64,000 nt of DNA from Bacillota bacterium (GTDB taxonomy: Bacteria > Bacillota > Clostridia > Lachnospirales > Lachnospiraceae), in the NCBI GenBank assembly GCA_023436065.1, contig JAEZKU010000011.1, forward strand, positions 62,001 to 126,000, read 5' to 3'. Below the pieces are notes generated by a model, which saw only the letters and a list, made by a program, of their open reading frames with translations, did not search any database and was not told where the DNA came from. A program made the position numbers and the translations under genes. The stretch's first letter is position 1. Each line of letters begins with the position of its first letter. This document shows positions 53,850 to 62,749 of the stretch, piece after piece.

Positions 53850-55721
53850 TTATTCCAGTTCAAAGGCTCCTGTATAAAGCTGATAATACCTGCCCTTATC
53901 GCTGATCAGTTTCTCATGACTGCCTCGCTCAATAATACGTCCCAGTTCCAGCACGATAATGGCGTTGGAATTCTGCACCGTGGATAATCGGTGAGCAATG
54001 ACAAAAACGGTTCGTCCCTTCATCAGACTGTCCATTCCGCGTTGCACGATTGCCTCGGTACGGGTATCAATGCTGGAGGTCGCTTCGTCCAGTATCATGA
54101 CAGGGGGGTCTGCTACAGCTGCCCTGGCAATTGATAATAACTGCTTCTGTCCTTGCGACAGACTTGCACCATCTCCGGAAAGATCAGTATCATAACCCTG
54201 CGGGAGTCTCATAATGAAATCATGCGCATTGGCAATCTTCGCTGCTTCTATGATCTCCTCCTCTGTTGCATCCAGCTTTCCGTAGCGGATATTCTCTCTG
54301 ACCGTTCCTGTGAACAGGTTGGTATCCTGTAGTACAATTCCCAGGGAACGACGTAAATCTGCCTTCTTTATCTTATTGATATTAATTCCGTCATAGCGGA
54401 TCTTACCATCGGCTATGTCGTAAAAACGATTGATCAGGTTCGTAATTGTTGTCTTACCTGCTCCGGTAGCTCCTACAAAGGCGATCTTCTCTCCCGGCTG
54501 TGCATAGAGACTGACATCATGCAATACCTCTTTGCCTTCTTCATAAGCGAAATCCACATCGAAGAAGCGGACATCGCCGGTCAGCTCCGTATAGGTTACC
54601 GTTTGATCAGAATGTGGATGCTTCCATGCCCAGATGCCGGTGTGTTCCGTCGTCTCCACAAGCTTTCCATCCTCATATCTTGCATTGACGAGTGTCACAT
54701 AACCCTCGTCCTGCTCCGGCTCCTCATCCATCAGGGCAAAGATACGCTCCGCACCTGCCAGTGCCATGATAATTGAGTTGATCTGCTGTGAGACCTGACT
54801 TACGGGCATCGTAAAGCTTTTGCTTAATTGAAGGAACGCAGCAATTATACCCAGTGTAAGACCTCCGATTCCGTTAATGGCAAGAACTCCTCCCACCAAT
54901 GCAATCAATACATAAAGGATATTTCCCACATTACCCATGATGGGCATCAGGATATTGGCATACCGGTTCGCCTGTGCTGCATTGATACGAAGAGCCTCAT
55001 TCAGCTCATCAAACTGCATTTTGGATTTCTCCTCATGACAAAACACCTTTACGACCTTCTGCCCATGAATCATTTCCTCGATATAGCCGTTCATCTTACC
55101 GAGCGCTTCCTGCTGCATTCTGAAGTAAGCCCCACACCTTCCGGTAATCAGCTTGGCAATCCGCAGCATCACAAACACTGTTACAAGCACGAGAGCTGTC
55201 AGATAAACGCTGGTGGTGATCATGACAACGAATACAAACACGATGGAAATGATTGAGGAAAAGGTCTGCGGTATACTCTGGGACAGCATTTGCCTAAGTG
55301 TATCTGTATCATTGGTATACCTGCTCATGATATCTCCATGTGCATGAGTATCAAAATACTTGATCGGGAGCTTCTGCATCCTGCTAAACATCTCGTCACG
55401 GATCTTCTTCTGAACCCCCTGCGAAATCACTACCATAAGGCGGTTATAGAAGAAGGTAGCGAGTATGCCCGCAACATAAATGCACGCCATAATCAAAAGT
55501 GCACGGATCAGACCCCCTAACTCCGGATTCTCTGCTGCCATCAGAGGATTAATGTAATCGTCGATTAGTATCTGAATAAACTTTGAACCCAGTACACCTG
55601 CCAATGCACTGATGATGATACAGATGAGTACCAGGGAAAAGGTAAGCTTGTATCCACCCCACAGATAAGCCAGAAGACGGCTGACTGTCTTCCCATTCAC
55701 TCTTTTTCTCTTATTCTGCAT
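53850..55721 (-). CDS. ABC exporter, membrane plus ATPase fusion (second half)
   Basis: A 623-aa protein with six membrane segments (~20-330) and a C-terminal ATPase: Walker A GATGAGKTT, signature LSQGQKQLL, Walker B VMILDEATSSID. A ~30-aa insert before the nucleotide domain (YEDGKLVETTEHTG...) is common in this MdlB-like group. It overlaps the upstream half by 11 nt, and the two form a heterodimeric exporter. Drugs or lipids are possible cargo. Confidence 0.92.
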   Translation of the reverse strand: MQNKRKRVNGKTVSRLLAYLWGGYKLTFSLVLICIIISALAGVLGSKFIQILIDDYINPLMAAENPELGGLIRALLIMACIYVAGILATFFYNRLMVVISQGVQKKIRDEMFSRMQKLPIKYFDTHAHGDIMSRYTNDTDTLRQMLSQSIPQTFSSIISIVFVFVVMITTSVYLTALVLVTVFVMLRIAKLITGRCGAYFRMQQEALGKMNGYIEEMIHGQKVVKVFCHEEKSKMQFDELNEALRINAAQANRYANILMPIMGNVGNILYVLIALVGGVLAINGIGGLTLGIIAAFLQLSKSFTMPVSQVSQQINSIIMALAGAERIFALMDEEPEQDEGYVTLVNARYEDGKLVETTEHTGIWAWKHPHSDQTVTYTELTGDVRFFDVDFAYEEGKEVLHDVSLYAQPGEKIAFVGATGAGKTTITNLINRFYDIADGKIRYDGININKIKKADLRRSLGIVLQDTNLFTGTVRENIRYGKLDATEEEIIEAAKIANAHDFIMRLPQGYDTDLSGDGASLSQGQKQLLSIARAAVADPPVMILDEATSSIDTRTEAIVQRGMDSLMKGRTVFVIAHRLSTVQNSNAIIVLELGRIIERGSHEKLISDKGRYYQLYTGAFELE

Positions 55722-57447
55722 GCTGGTCTTCTCCTTTCACCTGAGAATGATATACTTCCTGATAAATCGGGTTGCTCCTTAGCAATTCCTCATGGGTACC
55801 GATGGCATTAATCCTACCATTGTCCAGGATGATGATCTTATCTGCGTGTTCAATGGAGGAAATACGTTGAGCGATAATAATCTTGGTCGTATCCGGTATC
55901 TCCTCCCGGAATGCCTTGCGGATCATGGCATCCGTCTTCGTATCCACAGCACTTGTGGAATCGTCCAGAATTAATATTTTGGGCTTTTTCAGGAGTGCTC
56001 TGGCAATACACAGACGCTGCTTTTGTCCGCCCGAGACATTTGCCCCTCCCTGCTCTATGAAGGTATCATATCCATTCGGAAAGCCTTGGATAAATTCATC
56101 GGCCTGAGCCAGGCGGCATACCCGGATCATTTCCGCTTCATTAGCATTCTCATTACCCCAGCGTAAATTTTCCTTAATTGTACCTGAGAACAGGACATTC
56201 TTCTGAAGCACCATAGCAACTTCATTACGAAGTGTTCTGATATCGTAATCACGGACATCTACTCCGCCTACTCTGACTGATCCCTCCGTTACATCGTATA
56301 ATCTGGGAATCAGCTGTACAAGACTGGATTTCGAGCTTCCGGTGCCTCCGATGATGCCTACTGTTTCTCCGGATTTGATTTCCAAATTCACATCACTTAA
56401 GCACAATTTATTCTTATCCTTCGCATAACTGAAGCTGACTTTATCGAAGCTTATATCTCCGTTCTTTACTTCCATAATGGGATTTTCATTATTATGAACA
56501 TCACTCTCCTCATCAAGAATTTCTATGATTCTTTCCGCGGAGGATCTGGATATTGTTATCATGACAAATACCATGGACAGCATCATCAGGCTAATCAGAA
56601 TCTGCATCACATAGGTGATGAGACTGGTCAGCTCTCCTGTCGTCATAGAACCGCCTATAATCATCTTTGCCGCAAACCAGGAAAGCAGCAGCATGCAGGT
56701 ATATACTGATGTCTGCATCAGCGGACTGTTAAATGCGAGTATTTTCTCAGCTTTGGAAAAGTCACGGAAAATGCTTCCTGATACCTTCTCGAATTTTTCC
56801 GTCTCATGCTCCTCTCGAACGTAGGATTTTACTACGCGGATGCCTCTCAGATTCTCCTGTACGACATTATTCAGCTTATCATAGGTCTTGAAAACACGTT
56901 CAAAAATCGGATGTGCCTGTCTAAACACCAGATAAAGCCCGGTTCCCAAGAAAGGGATAACCAGCAGAAAGATCAGGGAGAGCTTTCTGTTAACAGAAAA
57001 AGCCATGATCAACGAGAATATCATCATGATGGGTGCTCTTACCGCCACCCGAATGATCATCTGAAAAGAGTTCTGAACATTCGTAACGTCGGTTGTCAAC
57101 CGTGTCACGATACTCGCCGTTGAAAATTTATCTATGTTCGTAAAGGAATAATCCTGTACCTTAAAAAACATGGATCTCCTCAGATTCTTCGAAAACCCGG
57201 CAGAGGCATTGGCTGCAAACCAACCGGAGCCTACACCAAAACACATCGAAAGCATCCCCATGAAGATCAGAAGCATTCCGTATCTCAGAATAACCTTCAT
57301 ATCTCCCTGATTGATACCCTGATCAATCAAATTCACCATTAAAAGTGGGATCAGTACCTCCAGCACCACTTCCAACGTCACCAGTACAGGAGCAAGGATC
57401 GTTTCCTTTTTATACTCACCGATACATCTTGCCAATTTCTTAATCAT
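55711..57447 (-). CDS. ABC exporter, membrane plus ATPase fusion (first half)
   Basis: A 578-aa protein with six membrane segments (~15-300) and an ATPase with Walker A GGTGSSKSS (Ser for the usual second Gly), signature VSGGQKQRLCIAR and Walker B ILILDDSTSAVD. The catalytic Glu is replaced by Asp, marking the degenerate site of heterodimeric exporters (MdlA/BmrC-like). It follows the MarR gene. Confidence 0.92.
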   Translation of the reverse strand: MIKKLARCIGEYKKETILAPVLVTLEVVLEVLIPLLMVNLIDQGINQGDMKVILRYGMLLIFMGMLSMCFGVGSGWFAANASAGFSKNLRRSMFFKVQDYSFTNIDKFSTASIVTRLTTDVTNVQNSFQMIIRVAVRAPIMMIFSLIMAFSVNRKLSLIFLLVIPFLGTGLYLVFRQAHPIFERVFKTYDKLNNVVQENLRGIRVVKSYVREEHETEKFEKVSGSIFRDFSKAEKILAFNSPLMQTSVYTCMLLLSWFAAKMIIGGSMTTGELTSLITYVMQILISLMMLSMVFVMITISRSSAERIIEILDEESDVHNNENPIMEVKNGDISFDKVSFSYAKDKNKLCLSDVNLEIKSGETVGIIGGTGSSKSSLVQLIPRLYDVTEGSVRVGGVDVRDYDIRTLRNEVAMVLQKNVLFSGTIKENLRWGNENANEAEMIRVCRLAQADEFIQGFPNGYDTFIEQGGANVSGGQKQRLCIARALLKKPKILILDDSTSAVDTKTDAMIRKAFREEIPDTTKIIIAQRISSIEHADKIIILDNGRINAIGTHEELLRSNPIYQEVYHSQVKGEDQHAE

Positions 57448-57540
57448 ATCAATGTAATCCTCCTATCTCAGGTTAGCTTCCTAATTGTAAGGTCGCTAAC
57501 ATATTCATGTAAGAAAATGCCGTCCTACCCGGTCGGCATT

Positions 57541-57990
57541 TTATTCTATATTCTTTTTCATCTTTCTCATCACTGCAAAAAACGCTTCCAATTCCTCCTT
57601 CGTTAAGTCCTTACAAAGCTGTCTTTCGAGGTTATTCAGTTCCTTTTGAATCGCTTCATGGATTTCAATTGCCTTCTGAGTCAGCACCAGCTTCTTAAGG
57701 CGGGCATCATACTCAACCGGTTCACGGCGGATCAGATTATTCTTCTCCATCAGCTGCAAAATGCCGGTGACTGTCGATCTTCGTATCGAGAATTCTGCTT
57801 CAATATCCCGCTGAAAGATGTCCCGTTTCTCACGGTTATGATACAAAAATCCGATAATCCAGCCGTGCATTCCCGTCACTTCCTCAGAAAATACCGCTGA
57901 GTTATCAATTCTTCGTTTGATCAGATTAGATAAGGTCTTAATCTCATATCCGACCTTATCTTTATTGGGTCCTTCATGATTTACTCCCAA
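57541..57990 (-). CDS. MarR-family transcriptional regulator
   Basis: A 149-aa winged-helix protein. The recognition region is SIRRSTVTGILQLMEKNNLIRREPVEYDARLKKLVLT (~69-105). It starts with TTG, 9 nt after AAGGAGG. As first gene of the ABC exporter operon, with a dyad over its own start site, it is the likely autorepressor, with an unknown ligand. Confidence 0.9.
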   Translation of the reverse strand: MGVNHEGPNKDKVGYEIKTLSNLIKRRIDNSAVFSEEVTGMHGWIIGFLYHNREKRDIFQRDIEAEFSIRRSTVTGILQLMEKNNLIRREPVEYDARLKKLVLTQKAIEIHEAIQKELNNLERQLCKDLTKEELEAFFAVMRKMKKNIE

Positions 57991-58013
57991 TGAAGTATGC
58001 CTCCTTATATATT

Positions 58014-58055
58014 GTTAGTGTACTAACATTATATCAAACTATCTTATTTCGTCAA
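58014..58055 (-). promoter_or_regulatory. Promoter and MarR-type operator
   Basis: TTGACG (58055-58050) and TATAAT (58033-58028) are 16 bp apart on the minus strand. GTTAGT-gt-ACTAAC (58014-58027) follows directly, over the start site. Confidence 0.75.
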
Positions 58056-58200
58056 GAGCAAATATATAAATCAGTGCTTTTCAAAATTATCCAGAAATAG
58101 CAGTATTTCACGTATAGTATGGCCCTTCCGCCCATTATATAATCATTACACATGCCGAAGCTTTATCACAGGGTATGACAAAGTTATGAAGGAGAATAGC

Positions 58201-58833
58201 ATGAAAAAACTGGGGTTCTTATTACTCTCCCTGTTAGTACTCATCAGTTTACATACCGGCACTGCTGATGCAGCAGAGCTTCCTGATTTTAATCAGGAAC
58301 TGGAACAATATCTGGATGAGATTAGTGCCATACGTGGTTTTGAGATAACCAAAGAAATGCTGGTGGCAGCGATGGATGGAGTCGGTCAGGATTTCTCCGA
58401 ATTGAAGAATATTGATGAGGTAAGGAATTATTTCGGTGAGGTCATACAGTCCGATTACAGTAATCTTAAGAATATTTTGGACACCTATCAGCTTACCTTC
58501 ACTGAGGTTGTGCAGCTGCTTGCCGATTATGGTGAGGAACTGAATGATTATGTCTTTCTTGATGAACTGGAGTTTGCCGTTTATTTCTATGTCACCGTTT
58601 CTGCTCCCGCAGTGACAGAGTTCCCTTCTGACGTAAAGGAGCCGGTCCATGAATCTGAGGACGTATCAGTTGTTGACGAACAAGAACTTCCCATACCGAG
58701 AACCGAAAAAGGTGGAAAGCTTCCAAAGACAGCGGATGGATATCTTTCCGGTGCTGTTCTCGGTCTTATGCTTCTAATATTCGGATTAATATTACTTAAG
58801 AAGGTTGAGAATGAAAAGAAGAAATTACATTAA
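58201..58833 (+). CDS. Processed acidic surface protein with LPKTA sorting signal
   Basis: About 210 aa, acidic. It has a signal peptide (1-25), a helical acidic body and a cell-wall sorting signal KLPKTADGYLSG, then a hydrophobic stretch and a KK tail. It matches the 'processed acidic surface protein' type, which pairs with class D sortase. The ATG at 58201 has AAGGAG 6 nt upstream, inside an open frame from 58186. Its sortase gene overlaps the 3' end by 23 nt. Confidence 0.85.
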   Translation: MKKLGFLLLSLLVLISLHTGTADAAELPDFNQELEQYLDEISAIRGFEITKEMLVAAMDGVGQDFSELKNIDEVRNYFGEVIQSDYSNLKNILDTYQLTFTEVVQLLADYGEELNDYVFLDELEFAVYFYVTVSAPAVTEFPSDVKEPVHESEDVSVVDEQELPIPRTEKGGKLPKTADGYLSGAVLGLMLLIFGLILLKKVENEKKKLH

Positions 58834-59506
58834 CAGATACCACAACAGTCGCAGATATCGTTCTCTCTTGCCGGCAGCGTTACTGTTGATAGTAATCGGC
58901 CTGTGGCTGGTCTGCTATGACACCTATCATGATATCAGAAGCCGCTACGCGTTCAAAAGCTATTCTGAAGCTCCTGCCTTCTTAGGTAGTTATGATCCTT
59001 CACCGGGTAGGAGCTTTCATCCTGACCAATCACAAGCTTCCGGGATCTCAACGTTAAAGCAGGCACTCCCAGAGTACAAAGCACAGCAACTTTATACCAG
59101 CCGTCCAAATCCCGGGGAGCTGTTTGGTGAGCTATCCATCCCGAAGCTGAACCTGACCCTTCCTATCTATGAGGGTACAGGAACAGATGAGCTGGATCTT
59201 GGAGTCGGTCATTATACCGGAAGTGTTCTGCCCGGAGAAAAGGATAACTGTGTCCTGTCCGGTCATAGAAATACGATATTCCGGGGGTTAGATGAGCTTG
59301 TAACAGGAGATGTCCTGTTCGTTACCACCGATGCAGGACAGTTTCAGTATGTTGTTGATAAAGTCAGAATTGTTGATAAGGATGACAGGACCGTCATCGT
59401 ACCCAGGCCTCGTGCAACACTGACGGTCACTACCTGCTATCCTTTCGTGTATATCGGTGCCGCTCCAAAGCGTTTCATCCTTGAGGCACATCTCACAATG
59501 GAATAA
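58811..59506 (+). CDS. Class D sortase
   Basis: About 231 aa with one N-terminal membrane anchor (~15-35). The catalytic set is His in LSGHRNTIF, Cys in TVTTCYPF and Arg in PKRFILEA. It likely anchors the adjacent LPKTA protein to peptidoglycan. The ATG at 58811 has AAGG before it; the frame opens with TTG at 58805. Confidence 0.92.
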   Translation: MKRRNYINRYHNSRRYRSLLPAALLLIVIGLWLVCYDTYHDIRSRYAFKSYSEAPAFLGSYDPSPGRSFHPDQSQASGISTLKQALPEYKAQQLYTSRPNPGELFGELSIPKLNLTLPIYEGTGTDELDLGVGHYTGSVLPGEKDNCVLSGHRNTIFRGLDELVTGDVLFVTTDAGQFQYVVDKVRIVDKDDRTVIVPRPRATLTVTTCYPFVYIGAAPKRFILEAHLTME

Positions 59507-59507
59507 A

Positions 59508-59540
59508 AAGGAGCTGTTTCTTCTCTTGAAACAGCTCCTT
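59508..59540. terminator. Bidirectional terminator between the sortase gene and prfC
   Basis: AAGGAGCTGTTTC (59508-59520) and GAAACAGCTCCTT (59528-59540) form a perfect 13-bp stem, flanked by AAAA and GTTATT. Confidence 0.85.
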
Positions 59541-59544
59541 GTTA

Positions 59545-61131
59545 TTACCTTCCGAATTCAGATAGTTCTAGCCCTTTATTTCTGTCAAGCGCTGTCTGGA
59601 TACTCCAGCTGTGCACGAACAGTAACAACGGATTTCCCTTTAAGTCCTTGACCTTCTTCGTATCGGAGGAAACTCCGAGCTTACTTACATCCAAGTTCTT
59701 ATTCTCAATCCAGCGGATATACTCATAGGGCAGCGGCTCCAGACGGACCTCAACACCGTATTCGGACTCCAGACGGAACTTGAGAACGTCAAATTGAAGG
59801 GTTCCTACAACACCAACGATGATTTCTTCCATACCGGTGTTATACTCCTGAAAAATCTGGATCGCACCTTCCTGGGCTATCTGGGAGATTCCCTTGAGAA
59901 ACTGCTTCCGCTTCATGGTATCAACCTGTCTGACCTTGGCAAAATGCTCCGGCGAGAAGGTCGGGATACCCTCATAGGTTATCTTCATATCAGTAGCACA
60001 GATGGTATCGCCAATGGAGAAGATACCGGGATCAAATACACCGATGATGTCTCCCGCAAAGGCTTCCTCAATGATTGTTCTCTCGCTCGCCATCAGCTGT
60101 TGAGGCTGTGAGAGTCTGATTTTCTTATTGCCCTGTACATGATTCACTTCCATGCCGGCGGTAAATTTGCCGGAACAGATCCGCATGAAAGCTATCCTGT
60201 CTCTGTGCGCTTTATTCATATTTGCCTGTATCTTGAATACAAAGGCGGAGAACTCATTTGCTATCGGGTCAATTTCACCCTGAGCACTTTTACGCGGTAA
60301 GGGGGAAGTAGTCATTGCCAGATAACGCTTTAAGAAGGTCTCCACACCGAAGTTTGTCAAGGCTGAACCAAAAAATACCGGAGTCAGCTTGCCCTGCAAT
60401 ACCAGATCCAGATCGAATTCGCTGCTGGCACCGTCGATCAGCTCAATCTCCTCGGTGAGGATGTCATGATTCTCTTTACCAATCAGCGCATCCAGACTTG
60501 GATCGCCCAACTCTACTTCAACTGTATCTACTTCCTTCATACCATTATGGGCAGCATAAAAGCGATTGATATGCTTTGTTTCCCTGTCATAGACCCCTTT
60601 GAAATTCTTGCCTGAACCAATCGGCCAATTGATCGGACAGGTGCGAATACCAAGTACCGTCTCAATCTCGTCGAGCAGCTCAAAGGTATTTTTCGCTTCT
60701 CTGTCAAGCTTATTGATAAAGGTAAAAATGGGGATACCGCGCATGACACATACCTTGAACAGCTTCTTCGTCTGTGCTTCCACACCCTTGGAAGCATCAA
60801 TCACCATGACTGCAGAGTCCGCTGCCATCAGGGTACGATAGGTATCCTCCGAGAAATCCTGATGTCCCGGGGTATCCAATATATTAATGCAATAATCATC
60901 ATAATTAAATTGCATGACTGACGATGTGACTGAGATACCACGCTGCTTCTCAATCTCCATCCAGTCAGATACAGCATGCTTATCCGTCTTCTTACCCTTT
61001 ACTGATCCTGCAAGATTGATTGCTCCTCCGTACAGTAGAAGCTTCTCTGTGAGAGTCGTCTTTCCGGCATCCGGGTGTGATATGATGGCAAAGGTTCGTC
61101 TTCTCTTTATTTCCTTAGTGTAATTACTCAC
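59545..61131 (-). CDS. prfC: Peptide chain release factor 3
   Basis: About 528 aa, the RF3 size. GTPase motifs are SHPDAGKTTLTEK (G1), DTPGHQDF (G3) and NKLD (G4), then EF-Tu-like domains 2 and 3. It recycles RF1/RF2 from the ribosome. The GTG at 61131 has GGAGG 8 nt upstream and begins VSNYTKEIKRRRTFAIISHPD; the frame runs 10 codons further to a TTG. Confidence 0.95.
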   Translation of the reverse strand: MSNYTKEIKRRRTFAIISHPDAGKTTLTEKLLLYGGAINLAGSVKGKKTDKHAVSDWMEIEKQRGISVTSSVMQFNYDDYCINILDTPGHQDFSEDTYRTLMAADSAVMVIDASKGVEAQTKKLFKVCVMRGIPIFTFINKLDREAKNTFELLDEIETVLGIRTCPINWPIGSGKNFKGVYDRETKHINRFYAAHNGMKEVDTVEVELGDPSLDALIGKENHDILTEEIELIDGASSEFDLDLVLQGKLTPVFFGSALTNFGVETFLKRYLAMTTSPLPRKSAQGEIDPIANEFSAFVFKIQANMNKAHRDRIAFMRICSGKFTAGMEVNHVQGNKKIRLSQPQQLMASERTIIEEAFAGDIIGVFDPGIFSIGDTICATDMKITYEGIPTFSPEHFAKVRQVDTMKRKQFLKGISQIAQEGAIQIFQEYNTGMEEIIVGVVGTLQFDVLKFRLESEYGVEVRLEPLPYEYIRWIENKNLDVSKLGVSSDTKKVKDLKGNPLLLFVHSWSIQTALDRNKGLELSEFGR

Positions 61132-61228
61132 TGAATAATCCTCCAAACTAATACAATTCAAACCAGTTCATCATATAATACAAATGCCCGAATTGTCAAG
61201 GTATACTCATAGGAAATACCCTATTTCA

Positions 61229-61792
61229 TTACTTTATACGTTCCACTTTTTTGATCTTCGCATCAATTCCAAATAACTTTAGGTATTGAATGATATAGAT
61301 CTGCATCCCTTCTGTCAGCTCACCCTGAAGGTTAGCTTCGATCTCCATATTGTATTTGTAAGCTGTATCGGCACTCTTTTGCTTGGCTGCGGGATCATCC
61401 TCCGTGATGAAGTTCAGGGTGTAATCCTCCTTGAAAACGTTACCCGCACTGTCCTTGACTGCTGAAGCAGGAACCAGAAGCGTATAGGCCATACTGTATT
61501 TTAAGTCACTCTTAGGTGTTATGGTAAGCAGGTTATCCTTGATTTCATAGGTATACTTCACTGCGCTTCCGTTAGCGTCAGTTAAAGCCAAATCCTTGAT
61601 TGCCTTCCCCTTCGTCACCTTTTCCGAAAAACGTACGACGATAGAGGTCTCTTTCATGATGCCCCCGGTTTTATCCTGAGGGTTGGTCTTGGTAACGGTG
61701 GGTGCCTTCGTGTCCTTCTTGGCTGCAAAGGCTGTGGAAGGCAGGCTCAGAATAACCAGTACAATACAGATAAATGTAATTAATTTTTTCAT
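61229..61792 (-). CDS. Secreted protein with a Big_5 (SbsA-like) Ig domain
   Basis: A 187-aa protein with a signal peptide (1-23, STAFAA) and one Ig-like domain (~30-130; VTKTNPQDKTGGIMKETSIVVRFSEKV). A short C-terminal part has no known match. The domain is related to one in the secreted protein at 3323-6211. The role is unknown. Confidence 0.8.
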   Translation of the reverse strand: MKKLITFICIVLVILSLPSTAFAAKKDTKAPTVTKTNPQDKTGGIMKETSIVVRFSEKVTKGKAIKDLALTDANGSAVKYTYEIKDNLLTITPKSDLKYSMAYTLLVPASAVKDSAGNVFKEDYTLNFITEDDPAAKQKSADTAYKYNMEIEANLQGELTEGMQIYIIQYLKLFGIDAKIKKVERIK

Positions 61793-61841
61793 AAAAATCC
61801 TCCTTTAAATGATAGAATAATGATTGTTAACCCATACAGAT

Positions 61842-61892
61842 GCTTCGAAATATTACCTGTACTTATTACTATTACTGAAGCTTCGAAATATT
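61842..61892. repeat. Direct repeat GCTTCGAAATATT, 38 bp apart
   Basis: The 13-bp sequence occurs at 61842-61854 and 61880-61892, each with a TTCGAA palindrome, between the TetR gene's stop and the secreted-protein start. It could be an operator pair. Confidence 0.5.
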
Positions 61893-61913
61893 TATGATAA
61901 GGCTATTATATAC

Positions 61914-62480
61914 CTAGGAGACAAAAGCGGAAAGTCCCTTGTCCGTTAATTTAACAATGACTTCTGCCATTTCTCCCGTAGAGCGCACCATCCCTTCCTG
62001 CAGCCATTTCATTATGATTCCCAGACTTCCGCTTGTAGCATAGTCATAAATATACTCTGCTATATCCTTATTCACCTTCTTGCCGGTCCATTCCGTAATA
62101 CATTGCTGTTTTACAATTGCCAGGACCTCCTTCTGAAACTTCTTGTCTCCGTTCTCACTAAGTAACACGGAGCATACCTCTCCATTCTCCTTGATATATT
62201 CAAAAATCTGTTCCATCAGCTGAAAGGAGATCGAAGTCTTTTCTTGAAAGGAATAGTTGGCAAGATATTTATTAATATCATCCACAAGCTCCTGTTCAAT
62301 CTGTTTCAGAAGGTCGAACTGATCGGTATAGTGGGCATAAAAGGTCGCCCGGTTCAAATCAGCCTCCTGACATAGCTCTGTAATTGTAATCCGAGAGATA
62401 GCCTTTTGCTTCATGAGCTTTATCAGACTCTCCTTCAATACCATCCTGGTATATCTTACCTTCCTGTTCTCCTTCTCCAT
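61914..62480 (-). CDS. TetR/AcrR-family transcriptional regulator
   Basis: A 188-aa protein with an N-terminal TetR helix-turn-helix (ISRITITELCQEADLNRATFYAHYTDQFDLL, ~27-57) and a C-terminal ligand domain of the type found in Firmicutes. It is divergent from the MMPL/RND gene and is its likely repressor. Confidence 0.9.
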   Translation of the reverse strand: MEKENRKVRYTRMVLKESLIKLMKQKAISRITITELCQEADLNRATFYAHYTDQFDLLKQIEQELVDDINKYLANYSFQEKTSISFQLMEQIFEYIKENGEVCSVLLSENGDKKFQKEVLAIVKQQCITEWTGKKVNKDIAEYIYDYATSGSLGIIMKWLQEGMVRSTGEMAEVIVKLTDKGLSAFVS

Positions 62481-62749
62481 CGAAATACCTCCCTGCTATC
62501 CTTGTGTTCCCATAATGATTGTAAATCCTAAAAAGTATTCATGAAATAAGCATGATTGGGAATTCTTATTATAGTCAGATGCATACTAAGAAGCTGAAGA
62601 AAAATAATTTGCTGACTAATCAACAGTTTTTAAGTATTTGATTCTTTTGTTACACTTACAAAAAAACTGATTGTTGTATTCCCTACACAATATTATTATT
62701 CTATAAATGTGATTAAAAATCAACACTCTGTTTAATATAGGAGGTTAAG
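62481..62749. other. Divergent regulatory region between TetR and MMPL genes
   Basis: It is AT-rich without genes. An imperfect inverted repeat (CAGTTTTT near 62623, AAAAAACTG near 62662) may be the TetR operator. No promoter is clear enough to assign. Confidence 0.4.

Noticed and set aside
61842..61892. TTCGAA direct repeats as the start of a CRISPR array
   Set aside because: There are only two 13-bp copies and no cas genes.
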